From: Zoogloea sp041917255
GTDB taxonomy: Bacteria > Pseudomonadota > Gammaproteobacteria > Burkholderiales > Rhodocyclaceae
Length of the DNA: 64,000 bases
Direction: 5' to 3'
NCBI GenBank assembly: GCA_041917255.1
Contig: JAYRYA010000010.1
Coordinates: forward strand, 70,690-134,689
The translations under genes were made by a program, and so were the position numbers. Below are positions 28,627 to 36,781 of the stretch, in pieces (positions within the stretch are counted from its first letter, which is position 1; every line of letters starts with the position of its first letter). The notes below the pieces were generated by a model that searched no databases, was not told the origin of the DNA, and saw nothing but the letters and a program-made list of their open reading frames with translations.

Positions 28627-29899
28627 ATGAACATGAATCGAGAAGTCTTCTGCCCGGCGCGGGAGCCCGCTGTCGACGCTTTGCGCGGTTATGCGGCCCT
28701 GATAGTGGTGATCGCCCACACTACCGTCGCAGTCCTTTACCAGGTGGAGCCGCTGTGGAGCTCGCTTAAGTGGCTGCCCGTCCGCCTGTTCTGGTCGGGC
28801 CACCAGGCCGTGATCCTGTTTTTTCGTGTTGAGCGGCTTTTTCCTGGCGCTGATGCTGCGCAGCGACGGGCAAGTGACGCATACACGCTACTGGCTTGCG
28901 CGTGTTGCCCGGTTGTATCCACCCTATATCGTGTCGCTGCTCGTGGCGCTGCTTGGCTACAGCTTGCTGCGGGCAGCGGGTTTCGACTGGAAGGCCGGCT
29001 GGATGAATGTGGTCGTGCCTGAGGTATCCCCGGAAAACCTGGCGGCGCATGCCGCAATGGTCGGAAGGTTTGCCACCTGAACAATCAATCCGCCGATCTG
29101 GTCGATCGTCCACGAGATGCGCCTGTCGCTGGTGTTTCCCGTGCTGCTGTGGCTAACGATACGCTGTGACCGGCGCGCGCTCCTGATCGGAGGGGCTGGC
29201 TCGGCGCTTTAGGCCTGCCTGTTTACGTTCGCGCGGGAAGCGCTGCTGCCCTTGGTGCTAGCAGGCCGATGCAAAACTCTATTCTTTGGATAAAAATGCC
29301 AACGGCGAAAAATATCGGCTTGTAAGGCTATGAATTTCAAAGTCTCTCATTTAAATTAATGTATTTGCCATTACAACCTTGGGCGAAATCGGGGTTTTGC
29401 ATCACCCTGCTAGATGTTTTCGCCACGCTTCATGACGGCACTTTCTTCATTATCGGGGCGTGGCTTGCCATCCATCGTGACCAGGTACGAGTGTGGGCAG
29501 TGGCGCTTGGCCGACGGCGTATGGTCGGGCTCGCAATCCTTGCCGCGCCGCTCTACACATATCCCTTCGACAACCCTTGGAACCAGGTTTGGCGGGCCAT
29601 GGGCGATCTCCTGGTCGGTGTTGGGTCTGCGCTTGCATTCGTCCTCGCGATGGCCGCTCAGGGTGGCTCAGTGTTAAACCTTGGCCGCCGGCTAGGCAAG
29701 ATCACTCACAGCATGTACCTCAACCACATGCTGGTGCTTAATGCCGCGCTGGGGGGCACTGCCCGTCTGGCTGGTGGCGATCCCTTGCAGCGTTCTGCTG
29801 GGGTGGGCCCTTCAGCGGCTCGTGGAGGCGCCTGCTATCGGTTTTTCCCGGAGGGTGTTTCGCCGGGCTGCGTCGCGGCCGATTGCATCGGTGGCTTGA
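28627..29899 (+). pseudogene. Decayed acyltransferase-3 family gene
   Basis: Fragments of one acyltransferase-3 (OafA/NodX-like) membrane protein are spread over two frames. The N-terminal part is intact (PAVDALRGYAALIVVIAHTT). It then loses frame in a run of six T (28820-28825): removing one T restores VILFFVLSGFFLALMLR. An in-frame TGA (29078-29080) follows, just before INPPIWSIVHEMRLSLVFP, and a TAG at about 29210. An AT-rich stretch (about 29255-29360) replaces conserved sequence. The C-terminal part (HDGTFFIIGAWLAIHR... KITHSMYLNHMLVLN) is again recognisable until a second frameshift in a run of six G (29751-29756), ending LVEAPAIGFSRRVFRRAAS and a stop at 29897-29899. Two indels, two nonsense codons and one replaced segment mean it cannot make a working enzyme. 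The original would have O-acylated an envelope glycan. Confidence 0.88.
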
Positions 29900-29911
29900 G
29901 TTGCCTCAGTT

Positions 29912-29938
29912 TTGCGTTAAAAGTCCGGGTGTTATAAT
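29912..29938 (+). promoter_or_regulatory. Sigma-70-type promoter of hemA
   Basis: A perfect -10 TATAAT at 29933-29938, with a weak -35 TTGCGT at 29912-29917 (15 bp spacing). Start of transcription near 29945, giving a leader of about 32 nt to the hemA ATG. Confidence 0.6.
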
Positions 29939-29976
29939 CGCCGGCTGAAAATTTTTGCCTGCCCCTGGTGTTGCGC

Positions 29977-31227
29977 ATGCAACTCTTTGCCCTCGGACTC
30001 AACCATCACACTGCGCCGCTCTCGATCCGGGAGCAGGTGGCCTTTCGGCCAGAACTGCTCGGGCAGGCGCTGGGTGATTTCGTGCGGGCAAAGCCGGTGA
30101 AGGAAGCGGCAATCCTCTCCACCTGCAACCGTACCGAACTCTACTTTGCCACCCAGCAGCCCCAGCACGCGGCCGACTGGTTTGCCGAGTACCACCGGGT
30201 GGCGCTGCAGGAGCTGTCGCCCTATCTCTACACCTTTCCCCAGCGTGACGCGGTGCGCCATGTGTTCCGTGTGGCCAGCGGGCTGGATTCGATGGTGATC
30301 GGCGAGCCGCAGATCCTCGGCCAGGTGAAGGATGCCGTGCGTCACGCCGAAGAGGCCGGCACCCTCGGCACCACGCTCCACAAGCTGTTCCAGCGCACGT
30401 TCTCGGTGGCCAAGGAAGTCCGCTCCACCACGGCCATCGGGGCCAACATCGTGTCGATGGCCGCCGCCGCGGTGCATCTGTCCGAGCGCATCTTCGAGAG
30501 CGTGCGCGACCAGCGTGTGCTGTTTGTCGGTGCCGGCGAGATGATCGAGCTGTGCGCAGCCCACTTCGGCGGCGAGAAGCCCCGCAAGCTGACCATCGCC
30601 AACCGCACCCCGGCCCGCGCCGAGGCGCTGGCGGCGCGCTTCGGCGCCGACGTGCTGCGCCTCGACCAGGTGGGCGAGGCCCTGGCGGGCTACGACATCG
30701 TGGTCTCGTGCACCGGCAGCCCGCTCCCCATCATCGGGCTCGGCATGGTCGAGCGCGCCCTCAAGGCTCGTCGGCATCGCCCGATGGTGATGGTCGATCT
30801 GGCCGTCCCGCGGGACATCGAGCCCGAGGTCGCAGCGCTGGGCGACGTCTTTCTGTACACCGTCGATGACCTCGCCAAGGTCGTCGATTCGGGCCTCGAA
30901 TCGCGCCAGCAGGCCGTGGTCGAGGCCGAAAGCATCATCGATCAACGGGTGGATGGGTTTCTTCACTGGCTCGATACCCGCGGCACGGTGCCGACCATCC
31001 GCGCCCTGCGCGAGCATGCCGACCACCTGCGCCAGGCCGAGGTGGAGCGCGCGATGCGCCTGCTCGCCAAGGGTGAAGATCCGCAGAAGGTCATCGAGGC
31101 CCTCAGTCACGGCCTCACCAACAAGCTCCTCCACGCCCCCACGCGCTATCTCAACGAAGCCGACGGCGCGCCGGGCGACTGCGCCGAACTCGTGCAGCGC
31201 CTGTTCAATCTCGACAAGAACCACTAG
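29977..31227 (+). CDS. hemA: Glutamyl-tRNA reductase
   Basis: A 416-residue HemA, first committed enzyme of the C5 haem pathway: it reduces glutamyl-tRNA to glutamate-1-semialdehyde with NADPH. Hallmarks are MQLFALGLNHHTAPLSIRE at the N-terminus, the catalytic Cys50 in LSTCNRTELY, the NADPH domain LFVGAGEMIELCAAHF, and a C-terminal dimerisation domain. The ATG at 29977 matches the family start exactly; nearby GTG/TTG codons would add only 2-3 residues. No strong ribosome site is visible. First gene of hemA-prfA-prmC-grxD; the link of hemA and prfA is common in proteobacteria. Confidence 0.97.
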   Translation: MQLFALGLNHHTAPLSIREQVAFRPELLGQALGDFVRAKPVKEAAILSTCNRTELYFATQQPQHAADWFAEYHRVALQELSPYLYTFPQRDAVRHVFRVASGLDSMVIGEPQILGQVKDAVRHAEEAGTLGTTLHKLFQRTFSVAKEVRSTTAIGANIVSMAAAAVHLSERIFESVRDQRVLFVGAGEMIELCAAHFGGEKPRKLTIANRTPARAEALAARFGADVLRLDQVGEALAGYDIVVSCTGSPLPIIGLGMVERALKARRHRPMVMVDLAVPRDIEPEVAALGDVFLYTVDDLAKVVDSGLESRQQAVVEAESIIDQRVDGFLHWLDTRGTVPTIRALREHADHLRQAEVERAMRLLAKGEDPQKVIEALSHGLTNKLLHAPTRYLNEADGAPGDCAELVQRLFNLDKNH

Positions 31228-31272
31228 CCCGCCCGGGCGCCTCACCTGCCCGCCGCCGCGGGCCGTACCGCC

Positions 31273-32358
31273 ATGAAACAGCGCATCCGCGACAAGCTGG
31301 ACAACCTTGCCGACCGTCTGCAGGAACTCGACCGCCTGCTTGCCACCAGCGAAGCCGCGGCCGACATGGACAACTACCGCAAGCTCACCCGCGAGCACGC
31401 CGAGATCACGCCGGTGGTGGGCCTGTACCGGGATTACTGCCAGGCGCTGGAAGACGAAGCCACCGCCAAGGAGCTGCTGGCCGACCCCGAGATGAAGGAG
31501 CTCGCCGCCGCCGAACTCGAAGCTGCCCAGGAAGCCCAGGCCCGCATCGACGCCGAGCTGCAGACCGCACTGCTGCCCCGCGACCCCAACGACGACCGCA
31601 ACCTCTTCCTCGAAATCCGCGCCGGCACCGGCGGCGACGAGGCTGCGCTGTTTGCCGGTGACCTGCTGCGCATGTACACCCGCTACGCGGAGGGCCAGGG
31701 CTGGCGCGTCGAGATCATCTCGGCCAGCGATTCCGAGCTGGGCGGCTACAAGGAAGTCATCGCCCGCATCGCCGGCAACGGCGCCTACAGCAAGCTGAAG
31801 TTCGAATCCGGCGGCCACCGGGTGCAGCGCGTGCCGGCCACCGAAACCCAGGGTCGCATCCATACCTCGGCGTGCACCGTGGCCGTGATGCCCGAGGCGG
31901 ACGAAGTGGGCGATGTGGAACTCAACCCTGCCGATCTGCGCATCGACACCTTCCGCGCGTCGGGTGCCGGTGGCCAGCACATCAACAAGACCGACTCGGC
32001 GGTGCGCATCACCCACCTCCCCACCGGCATCGTCGCCGAGTGCCAGGACGGCCGCTCCCAGCACCAGAACAAGGCTTCGGCCCTGCGCGTGCTGGCGGCG
32101 CGGATCAAGGACATCCAGGTGCGCGAGCAGCAGGCCAAGGAAGCCGCCACCCGCAAGAGCCTGGTGGGCAGCGGCGACCGCTCGGAGCGCATCCGCACCT
32201 ACAACTATCCCCAGGGACGCCTCACCGACCACCGCATCAACCTCACCCTGTACAAGCTGGATGCGGTGATGCAGGGCGATCTGGGCGAAGTCGTCGCGGC
32301 CCTCACCGCCGAGCACCAGGCCGAACTCCTCGCCCAGCTCGCCGACGAGAATGGGTGA
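31273..32358 (+). CDS. prfA: Peptide chain release factor 1
   Basis: A 361-residue RF1 that ends translation at UAA and UAG. The peptidyl-tRNA hydrolysis motif GGQ is at 233-235 in SGAGGQHINKTDSA, and the stop-codon tripeptide PAT lies in RVPATETQGRIHTS. The PAT rather than SPF marks RF1, not RF2. The start has CGCCATG context 45 nt after hemA. The Gln of GGQ is the target of the methyltransferase encoded directly downstream, whose gene overlaps by 8 nt. Confidence 0.98.
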   Translation: MKQRIRDKLDNLADRLQELDRLLATSEAAADMDNYRKLTREHAEITPVVGLYRDYCQALEDEATAKELLADPEMKELAAAELEAAQEAQARIDAELQTALLPRDPNDDRNLFLEIRAGTGGDEAALFAGDLLRMYTRYAEGQGWRVEIISASDSELGGYKEVIARIAGNGAYSKLKFESGGHRVQRVPATETQGRIHTSACTVAVMPEADEVGDVELNPADLRIDTFRASGAGGQHINKTDSAVRITHLPTGIVAECQDGRSQHQNKASALRVLAARIKDIQVREQQAKEAATRKSLVGSGDRSERIRTYNYPQGRLTDHRINLTLYKLDAVMQGDLGEVVAALTAEHQAELLAQLADENG

Positions 32359-33184
32359 TCGGCCCGCTACCGTGGGCGCGGCCCTGGCTGCCGCCCGCGG
32401 ACGCATCCCGGCGGGCGAGGCGCGCTGCTTCCTGCGCGAGATCCTTGCCGTATCTGCCGCCCGCATCGCGGCGTATCCCGAGGATGTGCTCACGCCCGCG
32501 CAGGCTGAACGTTTTGTCGATCTCCTCGAACGCCGCGTGGCCGGCGAACCGGTGGCCTATCTGCTGGGCGTGCGGGAGTTCTACGGGCGGGATTTCAAGG
32601 TCGGCCCGGCGGTGCTGATCCCCCGGCCGGAGACGGAGTTGATCGTCGATCTGGTGCGCGAGCGCGTGTCGGTGGGGAGCGCGACGGCGATCCTCGATCT
32701 CGGCACCGGCAGCGGCGCGCTGGCGGTCACGCTGGCCCTCGAACTGCCTGCCGCCACGGTGACCGCCGTCGATTTCTCGTCCGCCGCCCTGGGCGTGGCC
32801 CGCGCCAACGCCGACGCCCTCGGCGCACCGGTGCGTTTTGTCGAGAGCGACTGGTTTGCTGGGCTGGATGCCGGCGAGCGCTTCGAGGTGATCGTCAGCA
32901 ACCCGCCCTATGTGGCCGATGGCGACCCGCATCTGGCTGAAGGTGACGTGCGCTTCGAGCCGGCGAGCGCGCTGGCCTCGGGGCCGGCAGGGCTGGACGA
33001 CATCGTGCGCATCGTGGTGGCGGCGCCGGCCTACCTGGTGCCTGGCGGCTGGTTGCTGCTGGAGCACGGCTACGATCAGGCGGCCGCGGTACGCGATCGG
33101 CTGACGGCGGGCGGCTTTGTCGAGGTGGCCTCGGCCTGCGATCTGGCCGGCATCGAGCGCATCACCCTGGGTCGTCGCCCTTGA
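32351..33184 (+). CDS. prmC: Peptide chain release factor N5-glutamine methyltransferase
   Basis: A 277-residue AdoMet-dependent enzyme that methylates the GGQ glutamine of release factors. It shows an N-terminal helical domain, the fixed LLGVREFYGRDFKVGPAVLIPRPETEL linker, the AdoMet loop LDLGTGSGALAVTLA, and the substrate-binding motif NPPY at 184-187. It overlaps prfA by 8 nt, so enzyme and substrate are translationally coupled. Normal length for the family; no anomaly seen. Confidence 0.97.
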   Translation: MGDRPATVGAALAAARGRIPAGEARCFLREILAVSAARIAAYPEDVLTPAQAERFVDLLERRVAGEPVAYLLGVREFYGRDFKVGPAVLIPRPETELIVDLVRERVSVGSATAILDLGTGSGALAVTLALELPAATVTAVDFSSAALGVARANADALGAPVRFVESDWFAGLDAGERFEVIVSNPPYVADGDPHLAEGDVRFEPASALASGPAGLDDIVRIVVAAPAYLVPGGWLLLEHGYDQAAAVRDRLTAGGFVEVASACDLAGIERITLGRRP

Positions 33185-33248
33185 CGCGACCGGCACTCGG
33201 GCCTAGACTTTTCCGACTGAATTGCTCAACTATTTTTGCGAGATCACG

Positions 33249-33557
33249 ATGGACGTCCAACAAATCATCGACGAACAAGTCAAATCCCACCCGGTCGTGC
33301 TGTACATGAAGGGCTCGCCCTCCATGCCCCGCTGCGGCTTCTCCGCCACTGCCGTGCAGATCCTGCAGGCCTGTGGCGCCAAGGAAGTCTTCGCCGTGGA
33401 CGTGCTGGCCGACGAAGGCATCCGCCAGGGCATCAAGGAATACGCCAACTGGCCGACCATCCCGCAGCTTTACATCAAGGGCGAGTTTGTCGGCGGCTCC
33501 GACATCATGCGCGAGATGTACCAGTCGGGCGAACTCCAGCAGATGCTGACGGCCTGA
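33249..33557 (+). CDS. grxD: Monothiol glutaredoxin, Grx4 family
   Basis: A 102-residue monothiol glutaredoxin with the CGFS site (C29-S32) in PSMPRCGFSATAVQIL. WPTIPQLYIKGEFVGGSDI provides the glutathione-binding TVP-like segment. CGFS glutaredoxins bind a bridging [2Fe-2S] cluster with glutathione and pass it to Fe-S assembly or iron-sensing partners. The ATG at 33249 is taken because it gives the usual MDVQQIIDEQV start. A 64 nt gap to prmC and an efficient terminator after the gene close this operon. Confidence 0.96.
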   Translation: MDVQQIIDEQVKSHPVVLYMKGSPSMPRCGFSATAVQILQACGAKEVFAVDVLADEGIRQGIKEYANWPTIPQLYIKGEFVGGSDIMREMYQSGELQQMLTA

Positions 33558-33575
33558 GCGAATTTTTCGCTCACC

Positions 33576-33603
33576 AAAAAAAGCGGCTCAGGCCGCTTTT
33601 TTT
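33576..33603. terminator. Bidirectional terminator between convergent grxD and the nucleotidyltransferase gene
   Basis: Stem AAAAAGCGGC/GCCGCTTTTT around a TCAG loop, with A-rich left and T-rich right flanks, so it can work on both strands. It overlaps the last codons of the minus-strand gene, whose stop lies at 33588. Confidence 0.9.
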
Positions 33604-34709
33604 ACGTCTGCCGGCAGCTGGACCTGTTCGGTGCTGAGGGGGTGGGTTTCCTGTCGGGCCGGCAGGATCGCCTTGTGGGCCAGGTGGTAAGCCAGCAGCA
33701 GCGGTGGCATCCGCAGCCAGTGGGCGCGGATGTACAGGCTGCGACGGGCCAGCGGGGTAAGCATGTCTGCGGTGCTGGGATGCTGGGGGCGCAGTACGCG
33801 GGCGTACATGGCGTCGAGCAGCTGTTGGACGAGTCCGCCTTCGAGGCAGCGAGTGCGGGCCTGGACGCGCTCCGGCAGCGGGGTGTCGAGCATCCGGTGG
33901 CAGTAGCGCAGGGCCAGGCGCAGCGGGCCGGCAAGCTGGAGCTGCTCGGCCCGGTGGAGCAACCCGTCCCAGGCGGACGGATCGCGAGCCAGGTGACGCA
34001 GCAGCAGGTCGAGGTCGGTGAGGTCGCGCAGCAGGTTGTCCGGCTCGCCTTCGTGAAAGAGGTGGGACGCGCTGTGCAGGATCAAGTCGGGCAGCGACAG
34101 GGTGCGCACGCCGGGCAGGTCGGGCAGCGGCACCGCAGCTTCGATCAGCAACTTGGCGTCCGGTTTGAGTCGGGCGGTGGGCGGCAGGATGGTGTGGTGT
34201 ACGTCGAGGGCCGAGCCGCGGAAGATGTGGCGCATGGCGGGCAGCTCGTGCATCCAGCGGCGGTAGTAGCGCTGGTCGTAGTCGTCCGTGGCGCTGCTGA
34301 TCCAGCCCTTGAGCTGGAGGGCTGACTCGGCGTCGGCGAGGCGCGCCTTGGGCAGCAGGATGTCTACATCCGAAAACAGCCGGCCCTGGGCGGCGGGCAG
34401 GCCGCTGGCCACGTAGGCGGCGCCCTTGAGCAGGATGACAGGGATGCCCTGGGGCTCGAGGGCTTCGCGCAGAAAGCGGGCCTCGCGGCGGATCGCATGG
34501 CGCTGCTCGCCCGCCATCTGGGCGCCGGAGAGCAGGTGGTTGCGCGGCCGCTCGGGAATGTCATCCTCGACGCCGCCCGCCTGCAGGCGCAGGTAGAGCC
34601 GCCCGAGCAGGTTGGCGTGGCGGGCCTGGCGGACGAGCAGATCCCACTGCGACGGACCGAGCTGCCGGACCGACTGGGGATCGCGGTAGGCGTGGAGGAG
34701 CAGGTTCAT
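33588..34709 (-). CDS. Nucleotidyltransferase family protein of an HPr-rel-A-type cassette
   Basis: A 373-residue member of the 'uncharacterised nucleotidyltransferase' family. The core is VILLKGAAYVASGLPAAQGRLFSDVDILLP, with the D-x-D metal pair (D114, D116) of the nucleotidyltransferase fold. LDVHHTILPP follows, then a helical C-terminal region. Relatives are linked to peptide-modification clusters with PqqD-like proteins, where they may activate or modify the substrate; the reaction is unknown. The ATG at 34709 overlaps the TGA of the kinase-like gene (4 nt). The gene ends inside the shared bidirectional terminator. Upstream extension of the frame past 34709 is not coding. Confidence 0.85.
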   Translation of the reverse strand: MNLLLHAYRDPQSVRQLGPSQWDLLVRQARHANLLGRLYLRLQAGGVEDDIPERPRNHLLSGAQMAGEQRHAIRREARFLREALEPQGIPVILLKGAAYVASGLPAAQGRLFSDVDILLPKARLADAESALQLKGWISSATDDYDQRYYRRWMHELPAMRHIFRGSALDVHHTILPPTARLKPDAKLLIEAAVPLPDLPGVRTLSLPDLILHSASHLFHEGEPDNLLRDLTDLDLLLRHLARDPSAWDGLLHRAEQLQLAGPLRLALRYCHRMLDTPLPERVQARTRCLEGGLVQQLLDAMYARVLRPQHPSTADMLTPLARRSLYIRAHWLRMPPLLLAYHLAHKAILPARQETHPLSTEQVQLPADVKKAA

Positions 34710-35623
34710 CGGGTGTCCTCGCTGGCGAGGCGGTCGAACACGGCGATGGCGTCGTCGAGCCGGCTGTATTCGAAGCTGTAGTTGCGACAGCTGTCGATGA
34801 TGCGGCCCACGGTGTCGAAGCCCTTGGGGCCCAGCACATGGTAGTTCATCGCGTTGTCGGCGAGCTGCATGAACGCGGCACCGCTGCCCATCGGGGCGAG
34901 CACGGCCTCGCTGCCTGCGCGGTAACGGGGCAGCACCATCCAGGCCGGGTCGGCCCATTCGCCAACGGCTTCAACGCTGGCGCGGGTGGGCGCCATCAGG
35001 GCCACGGTGCCCTTGGTGGTGTCGCGCACCGGCTGGGTGAGGAAGGCCTCTGGCGCGTAGGCGCGGATGATGTCGATGGAGGCGTTCTTGAGGTTGACCG
35101 GCCGGGCGAGGCCCATGATCTGGCCGGTGTCGAGCCGGATCAGGGTGAGTTCGTCCGACAGCAGGCGCCAGCCCCGATTGACCAGCGCCGCGCACAGGGT
35201 GCTCTTGCCCGAGCCTGGGGGGGCCGGCAGGATCACGGCGCGGTTGCCACGGGCGACGGCCGCGGCGTGGATTACCAGGATGTGGTGGCAGTAGGCTGTG
35301 ACGCACCAGTTGAGACCCCACTCCATCATCGGCAGGGCCTGGCCGCGGGGCAGCGGCGTGAAGGGCTCGACGGCATCGACCACGAAGCGGGCCTGGGGCC
35401 GGAGCCAGCGGCGCAGGCCATGGCCGGGCTCGACGGCGACGTGGAAGTCGGTGAAATCCGCGGCGTCGGCAAGCGGGTGGTGGGCGTAAAGCCGGGCGAG
35501 CTCGTCGGCGATCTCGGGGATGCCGCTCTGGAGGCGGCAGTTGAACGGCCCGGCGGCGAGCCGGATGCCGTCGCCCGTCAGCCGCTTGCGGAACTCGGCT
35601 GGGGACAGGTCACGGATTCTCAA
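34706..35623 (-). CDS. HprK-related kinase A
   Basis: A 305-residue P-loop protein related to the catalytic domain of HPr kinase/phosphorylase: Walker A APPGSGKST at 134-142, then RGWRLLSDELTLIRLDTG, the region that holds the second metal-binding acid pair in HprK. The family (HprK-rel-A) occurs with PqqD-like and nucleotidyltransferase proteins, and no PTS HPr is encoded nearby, so the target is unlikely to be HPr. The start is TTG 35623, overlapping the end of the PqqD-like gene by 14 nt; no ATG or GTG lies near the family start. The gene is coupled to the nucleotidyltransferase by ATGA. Phosphorylation of a peptide or protein substrate is inferred only. Confidence 0.87.
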   Translation of the reverse strand: MRIRDLSPAEFRKRLTGDGIRLAAGPFNCRLQSGIPEIADELARLYAHHPLADAADFTDFHVAVEPGHGLRRWLRPQARFVVDAVEPFTPLPRGQALPMMEWGLNWCVTAYCHHILVIHAAAVARGNRAVILPAPPGSGKSTLCAALVNRGWRLLSDELTLIRLDTGQIMGLARPVNLKNASIDIIRAYAPEAFLTQPVRDTTKGTVALMAPTRASVEAVGEWADPAWMVLPRYRAGSEAVLAPMGSGAAFMQLADNAMNYHVLGPKGFDTVGRIIDSCRNYSFEYSRLDDAIAVFDRLASEDTR

Positions 35624-35942
35624 GGCGGCGGCTCGACTGGGCTCGGATGAGGCGCGCGCCGAGCAGTGCCTCGAGGGCCGTGGCGACGAATTCGCGACAG
35701 GCTTCGGGGGCGGCTTCGGGTTCTTCGCGCAGGACCGCGACGGCGAGCTCGTCGGCGTTCAGGCTTTGACCGGGGACGGCCAGCTGATCGAGCACGAAGC
35801 GGGTGACGGGGGCGATAAGGAGGGTTTCGCCTGCGGATGGGTCGTAACGAACCCATCCTTCATCCACTTCTTTCCAACGTACCTCGGCCAGGCCCTCGAA
35901 CAGGGTTTCAGAGGCGATGTACTGGGCGCCGGCCGAAAGCAA
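35610..35942 (-). CDS. PqqD-like peptide chaperone of the HPr-rel-A cassette
   Basis: A 110-residue PqqD-family protein: VRYDPSAGETLLIAPVTRFVLDQLA corresponds to the winged-helix 'RiPP recognition element' fold, followed by the helical part ending ALLGARLIRAQ. PqqD-type domains bind the leader of a peptide or protein and present it to modifying enzymes. The start is TTG 35942 (no better codon fits); the gene follows the signal-bearing protein by 14 nt. In this cassette the most obvious client is the upstream-encoded protein with a positively charged N-terminus. No radical SAM enzyme is present in the cluster, unlike classical PqqD systems. Confidence 0.82.
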   Translation of the reverse strand: MLSAGAQYIASETLFEGLAEVRWKEVDEGWVRYDPSAGETLLIAPVTRFVLDQLAVPGQSLNADELAVAVLREEPEAAPEACREFVATALEALLGARLIRAQSSRRLENP

Positions 35943-35956
35943 GACTCGATACGGGA

Positions 35957-36517
35957 TCAGGGATTGAGGACGTAATCCAGGTACTGCTCGACCTGAACCG
36001 GGCCCCAGGAGATGCTCGGGATGCTCGGGTTCGGGTGCCAGGCGCCGCCGATCACGCCTTCATTCCACATCGCCTTGGCCTGCAGTTCGGTGAACAGCGG
36101 GCTGCCGGCCTTGGCGCTGAGCCACGCGGCGACGATCTTCTTCTGGATCGGACTGCCGCTGCTGAGGATGGTGCGCAGGGTGTCGGTGATGCTGGCGGAG
36201 GTGTCGAAGACCGCGCCGAACTGGAGGTCGAAATCCGGGTTGGTGGGCGGCGAGATGGCAGCCTGGGCCTGCCAATAGCTGACGCCGTTCATCTTCGGCG
36301 CGCAGGGGGTGGTGCCGTTCTGGCTAAGGTTGCCGGAAGCGGAAAAACCGGACGGCTGCTTGCATTCGGCGGCCAGCGCGGGAACGCTCTTCAGGGCCAT
36401 CAGCAACGGAGCGCCGGCCAGGCCAGTCTGGATGAGCTTGCGTCGATTGGCCTTGGGCGTCTGGCCGTCGTCGCTGGGTTGCAGCTCGGCAGATTTTTCG
36501 GGGTGTTCCAGATTCAT
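35957..36517 (-). CDS. Signal-bearing hypothetical protein, possible substrate of the HPr-rel-A cassette
   Basis: A 186-residue protein with a 24-residue polar leader and then a Tat-like export segment: R25-R26 in ANRRKLIQ, a hydrophobic stretch, and a possible cleavage site after VPALA (residue 49). The mature part begins AECKQPSGFSASGNLS and has Cys52 and a second Cys in TTPCAPKMNG, then TAWLSAKAGSP-like helical text and a W-rich C-terminus (MWNEG, SWGPVQVEQYLDYVL). I recognise no enzyme. It is the first gene of a tight four-gene unit with PqqD-like, HprK-like and nucleotidyltransferase genes, so it is the natural candidate for the modified client. This is inference. The 264 bp AT-rich region upstream should hold the promoter. 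Confidence 0.8.
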   Translation of the reverse strand: MNLEHPEKSAELQPSDDGQTPKANRRKLIQTGLAGAPLLMALKSVPALAAECKQPSGFSASGNLSQNGTTPCAPKMNGVSYWQAQAAISPPTNPDFDLQFGAVFDTSASITDTLRTILSSGSPIQKKIVAAWLSAKAGSPLFTELQAKAMWNEGVIGGAWHPNPSIPSISWGPVQVEQYLDYVLNP

Positions 36518-36781
36518 CCTAAACCTCGTTGAACTGACGCCATGACAGGCGTGATTAACTTGCAGTATATGCAGCCCCGCCGATCACGAGTGTGACATGG
36601 GCACGCATTTGGGTCGGATTAGGTTAAGCAACTTCCATTCCGCTTTTCCATTTTGGCGGTATGGTTATGATTTTCAAGGGTATTAAATGATTCGGCGAAA
36701 TCGCTGACGGAAAACACCGAATGCGTGTAAAAAATGCCGACAATCTCTGCCCGGTCGCCCTGGCCGTGCGGCCGGGCGGGT

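Noticed and set aside
29255..29360. A possible insertion-sequence remnant in the acyltransferase pseudogene
   Set aside because: The segment is AT-rich and out of place, but I see no inverted ends, target duplication or transposase fragment, so I do not call it a mobile element.
29932..32493. An 853-codon open frame on the minus strand
   Set aside because: It is antisense to hemA and prfA, whose products match their families throughout; long antisense frames are common in such GC-rich DNA.
36700..36781. A GC-rich hairpin and T tract after the Ser/Thr kinase gene
   Set aside because: Several competing short stems are possible and the T-rich part is about 25 nt away from them; not clear enough for a terminator call.
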